A stretch of 19,174 bases of DNA from an uncultured Armatimonadota bacterium (lineage in GTDB: Bacteria > Armatimonadota > Armatimonadia > Armatimonadales > Armatimonadaceae), in the NCBI GenBank assembly GCA_903881535.1, contig CAIRTT010000548.1:1-19174 (forward strand), given 5' to 3'. Shown here in pieces: positions 13,878-19,174 of this stretch. Position 1 is the first letter of the stretch, and each line of letters starts with the position of its first letter. The notes below the pieces were generated by a model. That model was not told where the DNA came from. It saw only the letters and a program-made list of their open reading frames with translations, and searched no databases. Both the position numbers and the translations under genes were made by a program.

Positions 13878-14243
13878 ATGAGCGATGTCATCTATTCAAC
13901 CGAGTGGAGCAGCCAGCAGAAGAAGGCGGCGGGTAAGCAGGTTAGCGGCAACCCGCGGAAGGCTGCGCCGGTGGCTATCGAGCCAGCACGGAATCTCCCA
14001 AACGATGGCGTTGTCCGCGTTGGACGTGAGACGCAAGGGCGCAAGGGCGGCGGCGTGACGGTAGTGACCGGCGTTCCGCTCGAAGGGGATGCGCTCATCG
14101 CCTACGCCAAAGAGCTCAAACAGCGCCTTGGCTGCGGGGGAACCTGCAAGGATGGCATCATCGAGATTCAAGGTGACAAGCGCGATCAGCTCATGACAGA
14201 GCTCGCCAAAAAGGGCTGGAAAGTCAAGCGCGTCGGCGGCTAA
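13878..14243 (+). CDS. SUI1/YciH family translation initiation factor-like protein
   Basis: Homologue of eukaryotic and archaeal initiation factor 1 (SUI1) and of bacterial YciH, which binds the 30S subunit near the P site and affects start-site fidelity. The 121-residue protein has a polar N-terminal tail (about 1-45) and the SUI1 domain. Its motifs are VRVGRETQGRKGGGVTVVTGVPL, then AYAKELKQRLGCGGTCKDGIIEIQGD and the final helix-strand KKGWKVKRVGG. The role of bacterial members is not well settled. ATG 13878 is chosen over an upstream ATG at 13800, which lies within paralogue 2. The promoter geometry suggests a leaderless message. It is convergent with the DinB-like gene, 18 bases apart, with no clear terminator between. 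Confidence 0.93.
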   Translation: MSDVIYSTEWSSQQKKAAGKQVSGNPRKAAPVAIEPARNLPNDGVVRVGRETQGRKGGGVTVVTGVPLEGDALIAYAKELKQRLGCGGTCKDGIIEIQGDKRDQLMTELAKKGWKVKRVGG

Positions 14244-14261
14244 CCCTCCAGCCTGTGTAAC

Positions 14262-14735
14262 TTAGGCGCCTGGCAGATGGAAGACGGCATCACCGTACTG
14301 CAGCTGAATCAGATTGACTTGCCCAGCGTGGTACCAGAGGTTGCGGTAGATGACTTCATACAGGTCGATGTAGCGCATTGTCCGCACACCAATCTCCAAG
14401 GTCTCCTCAAGCTGTGATGCATCGATCTTTTCAAGCTCACTCAGCGCTTGCGCAAGGGTTTCATCAAACATCGGGAGCGCTTGGCTCGCATCTTCAAATG
14501 GCCTCGGCGCCAGCATCGGGTGCTGCTTTGGTGCTTCACCGCCGGTTAAGGCATTGAAGACCATCCGGTTTACTTCGATCAGCTCGCCAAGCATGTCATT
14601 GACACTGCGCGTTTGGGCCGTGCCATCGATGGCAGGAATCCAGTCCCGCTTGTCCTCGGGCATCACTTCAACCCAGAAGCGGAATACCTGACCAGTAGAT
14701 GCAATGCGCTCTAAAAGAAATGTCTGTGCTGTCAT
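14262..14735 (-). CDS. DinB/YfiT-like four-helix protein
   Basis: A 157-residue cytoplasmic protein resembling the DinB superfamily of metal-binding four-helix bundles, which includes bacillithiol, mycothiol and glutathione-type S-transferases. Supporting features are the first-helix segment FRFWVEVMPEDKRDWIPA, the middle NDMLGELIEVNRM and the C-terminal YRNLWYHAGQVNLIQLQYGD, where the family's last histidine and Gln are found. The other metal histidines are not obvious, so metal binding is unsure. It lies 18 bases downstream of the PhyH-type gene on the same strand and is probably co-transcribed. An AGAGGT site lies about 12 bases before ATG 14735, rather far. Confidence 0.75.
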   Translation of the reverse strand: MTAQTFLLERIASTGQVFRFWVEVMPEDKRDWIPAIDGTAQTRSVNDMLGELIEVNRMVFNALTGGEAPKQHPMLAPRPFEDASQALPMFDETLAQALSELEKIDASQLEETLEIGVRTMRYIDLYEVIYRNLWYHAGQVNLIQLQYGDAVFHLPGA

Positions 14736-14753
14736 CGGATGTACGTTACCTCT

Positions 14754-15593
14754 CTAATACCAAGCCCGCTGTGTATGGGCGTCATCTGGCACGATTTCAT
14801 TGAACCGGAAAATCTTCTGTGTGTCCTCAGACCAGGAATCCCACGTCGATTGCGGAATGTTGCAGGCTTCCTCGTGGAGCAATGCCCGCTGGTAAACGAT
14901 TGCCATCATCGTGCGAAGCTCTGTCCCGGGGTTTGGAACGCCCCGATGCCACATCCGCAAATCGCGGACAACCAGCGCTCCGACAGGCAGGACCGTGCGC
15001 TGGCTTGGAAAGAACCGCGCGCGCTCTTCGAGCTGTGCTCCATCAGCTTCACAGTCATCCACAATCCAGTGCGTCCCGGGCCAGACTTCCGTCGCGCCAT
15101 TTTCAAGGGTGAATGGAATCAATGGGATGTTTACGACCGCGTGAACGATTGGTGTTGGTGCGTTGTGGATTCCGAAGAGGGTTGGCGTATCCCGGTGAAT
15201 CGGCTGGTAGCCTGAGCTTGGGCACGCAGTGTTTGTGTGGATGAAAGAGCAACGGATATCTGCCATCGCTGAACGCATTATTTGAACAGCAAAGGGATTG
15301 GCGACGATTTCTTCGGCGGCAACTGCACCGACAATCGGCGGGAAGAAGCCCACATGGTTGGTGCCAAACGTCTTATCGGCAAGTCCTGCAAACCCGCCTC
15401 GTGATGACAAGTAGCCATCAAGTGCCGCATCGTGCTCAGCCTTTACTTGCGTTACAAGATTCGGGTCAATTGCATTTTCGATAACAACAAACCCCGTGTC
15501 GCGGAGGACGCGGCACATTTGGTAGAGACGATCAGTAGAAAGCTCACGGCTAGCGAGCTCCGTATCTGTAAGCGTGAAGGGTGCAGGTATCAT
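14754..15593 (-). CDS. Phytanoyl-CoA dioxygenase (PhyH) family protein
   Basis: Non-heme Fe(II)/2-oxoglutarate-dependent oxygenase, 279 residues. The iron ligands are visible as HxD in YQPIHRDTP (His133, Asp135) and the distal His216 in LRMWHRGVPNPG. Arg227 lies where the family binds the 2-oxoglutarate carboxylate. The N-terminal DTGFVVIENAIDPNLV is typical of the fold's first strand and helix. In other bacteria such proteins hydroxylate lipids, ectoine or small natural products; the substrate here is unknown. ATG 15593 has CGGAG seven bases upstream. It heads a probable two-gene unit with the DinB-like gene and is divergent from the flavin-reductase gene. Confidence 0.9.
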   Translation of the reverse strand: MIPAPFTLTDTELASRELSTDRLYQMCRVLRDTGFVVIENAIDPNLVTQVKAEHDAALDGYLSSRGGFAGLADKTFGTNHVGFFPPIVGAVAAEEIVANPFAVQIMRSAMADIRCSFIHTNTACPSSGYQPIHRDTPTLFGIHNAPTPIVHAVVNIPLIPFTLENGATEVWPGTHWIVDDCEADGAQLEERARFFPSQRTVLPVGALVVRDLRMWHRGVPNPGTELRTMMAIVYQRALLHEEACNIPQSTWDSWSEDTQKIFRFNEIVPDDAHTQRAWY

Positions 15594-15669
15594 AGGGCGG
15601 CTCCGGGGATACCTCAGGCATCCAAGTCATACCAGAGCGTATTCTCCCACCACGAAGCACCACCCTGCC

Positions 15670-16263
15670 ATGAAAAAACGACCTGTACCAGCATCCGACC
15701 TCTCCATACGCGCTGTTTATACGCTAATGACGGAAGTCTTCCAGCCGCGTCCGATTGGCTGGGTCGGAACGACATCGGCGACCGGCATCCACAATATCGC
15801 CCCATTTTCGTACTTTATGCCCATTGGCTCTGCCCCTCCGACGGTTGCCTTCTCCAGCGCAAAAGACCGAAATGGCAAAGAAAAGAACACGCTGGATAAC
15901 ATTCTGGAAACGGGAGTCTTTACGCTAAGCATGGTCACCGCCGACCTGATCGAGCAAATGAATGCCAGCAGCGCGACGGTTCCGGCAACGGTTTCCGAGT
16001 TTGATGAGACCGGCTTAACACCAGTTCAGGGAACGTGGGTCAACGCACCCTATGTTGGAGAAGCCCATGTCACGAGCGAGTGCCGGGTCCTGCAAACGAT
16101 TCCCCTTGGAAACACGACGCTCGTGATTGGGGAGATACTTGGTTTTCACATGTCAGAAACATGGGATGCCAAAGATGGCGTACCTGCTCATGTCGGACGT
16201 CTTTCATCGTCAAACTACATCCTGACATCAGGTGAACAGGTCAGCCTGCCTCGTCCGGAATAG
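15670..16263 (+). CDS. Flavin reductase-like (FMN-binding split barrel) protein
   Basis: A 197-residue protein of the flavin reductase-like/DIM6-NTAB group, which binds FMN in a split barrel dimer. The typical N-terminal block is MTEVFQPRPIGWVGTTSATG, then HNIAPFSYFMPIGSAPPTVAFSS, KNTLDNILETGVFTLSMV and, late, AHVTSECRVLQTIPLGNTTLVIGEI. Members reduce flavin or flavin-bound substrates with NAD(P)H or act on unknown molecules. Start ATG 15670 is chosen because the longer frame from 15574 would overlap the start of the divergent PhyH gene. No clear ribosome-binding site or -10 box was found next to it. Its last 23 bases overlap the end of lipB on the opposite strand. Confidence 0.9.
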   Translation: MKKRPVPASDLSIRAVYTLMTEVFQPRPIGWVGTTSATGIHNIAPFSYFMPIGSAPPTVAFSSAKDRNGKEKNTLDNILETGVFTLSMVTADLIEQMNASSATVPATVSEFDETGLTPVQGTWVNAPYVGEAHVTSECRVLQTIPLGNTTLVIGEILGFHMSETWDAKDGVPAHVGRLSSSNYILTSGEQVSLPRPE

Positions 16264-16975
16264 GCGAACAGTTAGATTCAATCCATTCGTGCGCTGCAGT
16301 GGTTTGCAGGATAGTTACATTTCCATCCACCTGCTCTGACCAGACCGCTGCCGTCGTGGATGCGGTCGTTGCGACGGAAATCTCGGTGAGAGCAAGGTCG
16401 CTCAGGCAGACACTCTCGATGGCTTGGACGCCGCAGGGAATGATGTGCCGAAAGCCTGAGAGGCTTTCATTGGTGACATTCAGGGCGAAGCCGTGCATTG
16501 TGACCCACTGCTTAATGCGCACCCCAACCGCGGCTACATACTTTCGTCCAAGCCAGATACCCGCATGGAAGTCCACTGTGTGCAAGCCGGGGACGCCGAG
16601 GCGTTCTCCGACCTTTAGGAGATTGGCTTCAAGGCTTGCGATGTAACTGCGGACATCCCGGTTGTTCTCACCAAGGTGGATGATGGGATATCCCGTCAGC
16701 TGCCCCGGCCCATGGTAGGTCATGTCGCCACCGCGGTTTGTTCCATAAAGGGCGACGCCATGGTCACCGAGTGACTCAGTGGATGTCAGCAGATTCGCAT
16801 TTTCAGCGGTCTTACCGTAAGTGATCACCGGCTCATGCTCTAGGAGGATGAGGACATCGGGGATGTTGCCAACTCTGCGAGCGGCGGCGATGCGTTCCTG
16901 AATCTCGAGACCCTGCGGATAGGTAACCGCAGGGCCATTTGTGAAATCTAGAATCACCAACGCTGCCTGATTCAT
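16241..16975 (-). CDS. lipB: Octanoyl-[acyl carrier protein]-protein N-octanoyltransferase
   Basis: Transfers octanoyl from acyl carrier protein to lipoyl domains, the first step of lipoate assembly. The 244-residue protein has LLEHEPVITYGKTAENANLL, the signature RGGDMTYHGPGQLTGYP (81-97) and the lysine segment GRKYVAAVGVRI (Lys145). It also has the cysteine motif FRHIIPCGVQAIES (Cys181). Between Lys145 and the following Gly there is one more residue than in E. coli LipB (K-I-C-S-L-G), so the catalytic lysine is shifted by one position in a simple alignment. lipA is not in the window. It starts three bases after the parB stop without a good Shine-Dalgarno, so translation is probably coupled to parB. 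The end overlaps the convergent gene. Confidence 0.95.
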   Translation of the reverse strand: MNQAALVILDFTNGPAVTYPQGLEIQERIAAARRVGNIPDVLILLEHEPVITYGKTAENANLLTSTESLGDHGVALYGTNRGGDMTYHGPGQLTGYPIIHLGENNRDVRSYIASLEANLLKVGERLGVPGLHTVDFHAGIWLGRKYVAAVGVRIKQWVTMHGFALNVTNESLSGFRHIIPCGVQAIESVCLSDLALTEISVATTASTTAAVWSEQVDGNVTILQTTAAHEWIESNCSPIPDEAG

Positions 16976-16978
16976 AAA

Positions 16979-17866
16979 TCAGACATTGCTCGGGAGCTTT
17001 GCAGCACGGATCTCAACCAGTTTTCGGTCGAGTGCAATCCGGGCATCTCCAAGCTTCTGCTCGAGAGTTGTCAGCTCATTTTCATCGAGACGGTCGATCT
17101 TGATCTCAGCGATTGCATCCGCGATGCGCTCGGCGATTCCAGCCATCGCACCCGCAGGGCTTGGCGCTGTTGTCGAAATACGACCTGTGATAACAGGAAT
17201 GTCAGCAATATCGGCATCCAGGATGCGATCCGCCAGCTCCGGGAAGTCGCGAACTGCACGGGCTACGCGCGCGGTGTCATCGGATGACAGCTTCTCCCCG
17301 CGCACTTTCTGAACGACGCGCTCCTGAAGCTCAGGTTCTTCATTCAGCTGGCGCAGAAAGCGTGCATGCTTTTCGGTTATTTGGCCATCCGCTGGGCGGT
17401 TTGGGCTTGAGACGACCTGCTCTGCGATGGCTTCCGGCAAGTCGAGGAGATCCAGAAGGTGACCCACCATACGGTCGGAAAGTCCAAGACGCTGTGCAAC
17501 TTCTTTATTCGTCCCTTGGATTTCTTCCTTGAGCTTCTTTATCGCGTTGGCTTTATCTACCGGCGCGAGGTCTTCCCGTTGGAGGTTTTCGATCAGCTGT
17601 TCGCTACGACGATCGATGGCATCCGCAGGACGTACCAAACAAGGAACTTCTTCAAGTCCAGCGAGCTGGCTGGCGCGCCAGCGGCGCTCGCCCGTGATGA
17701 TTCGATATGCATCCACGCCCGCGAGCGGCACAACCGTGATTGGGTTGAGCACTCCGTGTTGGCGCAAGGAATCCGCAAGTCCAGCAAGTCCGGTTTCATC
17801 AAAAACCTTCCGGGGCTGATCCGGGTCCTCGACGATTTTATTGATAGCGATGCGGCGTAGTTCCAA
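16979..17866 (-). CDS. parB: ParB/RepB/Spo0J family partition protein
   Basis: Centromere-binding CTPase clamp that loads at parS and helps segregate the origin region. The 295-residue protein has the ParB N-terminal domain with DQPRKVFDE, the CTP-binding GERRWRA (59-65) and ENLQREDLAPVDKA (93-106). A helix-turn-helix follows (TNKEVAQRLGLSDRMVGHLLDLLDLPE, about 119-145), then a charged C-terminal region with a predicted coiled coil (DENELTTLEQKLGDARIALDRKLVEIR). It starts at TTG 17866 with AGGAG six bases upstream. No parA is adjacent: upstream is a glycosyltransferase gene, downstream is lipB. No parS-like TGTTTCACGTGAAACA was seen in the window. Chromosomal ParB fits better than a plasmid type given the neighbours. 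Confidence 0.93.
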   Translation of the reverse strand: MELRRIAINKIVEDPDQPRKVFDETGLAGLADSLRQHGVLNPITVVPLAGVDAYRIITGERRWRASQLAGLEEVPCLVRPADAIDRRSEQLIENLQREDLAPVDKANAIKKLKEEIQGTNKEVAQRLGLSDRMVGHLLDLLDLPEAIAEQVVSSPNRPADGQITEKHARFLRQLNEEPELQERVVQKVRGEKLSSDDTARVARAVRDFPELADRILDADIADIPVITGRISTTAPSPAGAMAGIAERIADAIAEIKIDRLDENELTTLEQKLGDARIALDRKLVEIRAAKLPSNV

Positions 17867-17888
17867 TGAATGCTCCTGATACGAAAAT

Positions 17889-17919
17889 CGTGTCGATACA
17901 CAACACGCCTGCCATTCTA
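17889..17919 (-). promoter_or_regulatory. Possible parB promoter and operator
   Basis: A TAGAAT -10-like box (17919-17914, minus strand) is followed within the presumed leader by an inverted repeat CGTGT...ACACG (17889-17893 / 17903-17907). The -35 region is not recognisable. This is a tentative regulatory site. Confidence 0.3.
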
Positions 17920-17986
17920 CTCGGAAATTGAAGGGCTCCCCGGAAAGTGGAATGAGAGAAATTTCCCAATTTGTTGGTGGATGTAC

Positions 17987-18050
17987 GACTAAGCGATGTC
18001 CATCACCGCGCTGCTAAAAATAGCCTTAGATTGGTGCGAATGTCTTAGTC
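17987..18050. other. Inverted-repeat structure between glycosyltransferase and parB genes
   Basis: GACTAAG (17987-17993) and CTTAGTC (18044-18050) are perfect inverted repeats 50 bases apart. Between them CACC/GGTG and a GCTA-AAAA-TAGC hairpin can also pair. It lies just after the glycosyltransferase stop, without a T tract, so it is not a standard terminator. Confidence 0.4.
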
Positions 18051-18058
18051 AACCTTCA

Positions 18059-19174
18059 TCAAAGATTCAAAAGCTTCTCACCAACCAACATCCCCGTTAC
18101 CTCGTAACTAAAGACATCCCGGTACAAAGAAAGCGCGGCGTGTGAGCGTCGGTCCCAGTCGTGACGGTTAGAGAGCTGATTGGTGAGTGCGGCGGTGAGT
18201 GCACTCTCAGATGTGTCGATGGCCAATGTGAATGCAGAGGCGTAATCGCCCCCGTCTTCAAACAGTGCAACGGTGCTATCTCCAACGTTCGAGACAACCG
18301 GGATTCCATGGGCAAGCGCGACCGTCATGGATGAACGACGGGTTGAAATGCCATCGGAGAATGGACACAAAAAAGCATCCATACACATAAATGCATCCGA
18401 TACGCCGCGTGCATCCAGAATGCCTGTTCGTACCACTGTCACCCCGGGGATGCCATCGGGTATCGCCTTGCCAATACCCCCAACTGCAAGCAGTGTCAAC
18501 GGTCCAACCTCAGCGGCGGCTTTCGAAAGGATAGCGGCTAGCCCATCCACGCCTTTGGAAACATGCGGCATCCCGAAAACGCCAACGACAGTGACAGTGA
18601 CATCATCCGGCAGATTTCTCTGAGCACGGGCCTCGATTCGTGAAATGTAAGGCTGCCCTGCACTGGAACCTATCGGAACGCAGGTCACATCAACACCCGG
18701 GCGAACCATTTGCTCGATATCGTTCATCCACGGGCCAGTTGAGACAAACACCTGATCGGCTTGTTTGAGAATCGATGCGTACATCGGTCGCTGCCAAGCA
18801 GACATAATCGTGAAGCGCCACGGCCTGAGTGGAACGTGCCGTTCATGTATCATCACTGCAAGCTTGATCGCTGGAGAGACAGCCCTGATGCGCTTGCGGA
18901 GCGAAAGCAGAGCGAGATTCCGCCCCCATTTGCCGTAGCAGAATGGGTTGTAGTGAATGTAGACAACATCAATGCCACCGCGTGCGGCATCAACAATGGC
19001 ATCGATGACGGAGGTCGCGACCTTGGGATTCCACGATGGGTATATCGCGACTCTTGGGATGTCGGCGTAATTGGTTCCACTAGGGACGAGACACGTCACG
19101 GAGTGGCCCATTGCCGCGAGGGATTCCGCAATGAGCGCCGCGTGGTCCCCGATACCATCCACGACCGGGGGCAA
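18059..19174 (-). CDS. Glycosyltransferase family 4 protein, 5' end cut by the window
   Basis: Cytoplasmic-face sugar transferase of the GT-B fold. The first visible codon TTG at 19174 is probably an internal leucine: the sequence LPPVVDGIGDHAALIAESLAAMGHSV is the usual P-x-x-x-G-I-G-x-H start region, which normally follows 10-15 more residues. Later segments are VTVTVVGVFGMPHVSKGVDGLAAIL (second-domain strand and KG motif) and MDAFLCPFSDGISTRRSSMTVALAHGIPVVSN, the donor-site loop. The classic E-x7-E motif is replaced by D-G-I-S-T-R-R-S-S. The acceptor and product are unknown; surface polysaccharide or lipid glycosylation is the general role. No terminator with a T tract follows. Confidence 0.88.
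   Translation of the reverse strand: MPPVVDGIGDHAALIAESLAAMGHSVTCLVPSGTNYADIPRVAIYPSWNPKVATSVIDAIVDAARGGIDVVYIHYNPFCYGKWGRNLALLSLRKRIRAVSPAIKLAVMIHERHVPLRPWRFTIMSAWQRPMYASILKQADQVFVSTGPWMNDIEQMVRPGVDVTCVPIGSSAGQPYISRIEARAQRNLPDDVTVTVVGVFGMPHVSKGVDGLAAILSKAAAEVGPLTLLAVGGIGKAIPDGIPGVTVVRTGILDARGVSDAFMCMDAFLCPFSDGISTRRSSMTVALAHGIPVVSNVGDSTVALFEDGGDYASAFTLAIDTSESALTAALTNQLSNRHDWDRRSHAALSLYRDVFSYEVTGMLVGEKLLNL

Noticed and set aside
15574..15669. Longer N-terminus for the flavin reductase-like protein
   Set aside because: It would overlap the start of the divergent dioxygenase gene, and family similarity begins after ATG 15670.
1..19174. parS sites (TGTTTCACGTGAAACA type) and DnaA boxes
   Set aside because: Several CACGTG cores exist (for example near 4239, 6814 and 7717) but none has the TTTCACGTGAAA flanks. 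TTATCCAAC at about 2654 is two mismatches from a DnaA box and stands alone.
1..19174. tRNA genes, CRISPR arrays and insertion sequences
   Set aside because: No T-loop and acceptor-stem combination, no regularly spaced repeats and no transposase-like frame were seen.

Overview
The window is about 19 kb of bacterial chromosome of balanced base composition, densely packed with genes on both strands. It looks like a core housekeeping region: gyrB, the rplJ-rplL ribosomal pair, an RNase E/G gene, lipB, parB and a SUI1/YciH initiation-factor gene, with single metabolic genes between them. The phylum cannot be fixed from sequence alone. The gene set (SUI1, a phytanoyl-CoA dioxygenase-like enzyme, Gfo/Idh/MocA oxidoreductase, and two paralogues of a type I associate with Planctomycetes or Armatimonadota) suggests a free-living Gram-negative-type lineage such as Armatimonadota, but this is only a guess. 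There is no CRISPR array, insertion sequence, tRNA or rRNA gene that I could see.

Layout. 1-409: non-coding leader of gyrB with short direct repeats. 410-2479: gyrB (+) with its terminator. 2742-3982 (-): rplJ-rplL with terminator, promoter and a well-formed L10 leader attenuator; the promoter overlaps the 3' end of the next gene. 3969-4862 (-): TauE/SafE permease. 5143-5742 (+): secreted protein with LTxxQ-type motifs. 5804-6586 (-): HAD-IIA phosphatase. 6837-9206 (+): GtrA-like membrane protein followed by RNase E/G. 9105-9475: a 187-bp tandem repeat at the rng end. 9452-10126 (-): secreted thioredoxin-fold protein without a CXXC motif. 10246-11343 (+): Gfo/Idh/MocA oxidoreductase behind two palindromes. 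11405-13817 (-): two paralogous genes of unknown function. 13878-14243 (+): SUI1. 14262-15593 (-): PhyH-type dioxygenase and DinB-like protein. 15670-16263 (+): flavin reductase-like protein. 16241-17866 (-): parB-lipB. 18059-19174 (-): glycosyltransferase, cut by the window edge.

Three things stand out. (1) The 187-bp repeat joins two diverged versions of the same locus: 14 of the 15 differences in its coding parts are synonymous, although one copy of each gene end is now orphaned. This marks either a real recombination junction between two strains or a chimeric assembly. (2) Several genes have a -10 box 4-6 bases upstream of the start codon and no Shine-Dalgarno sequence, which points to leaderless mRNAs alongside ordinary Shine-Dalgarno genes. 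(3) The rplJ leader shows the complete pair of mutually exclusive antiterminator and terminator stems expected for L10 autoregulation.
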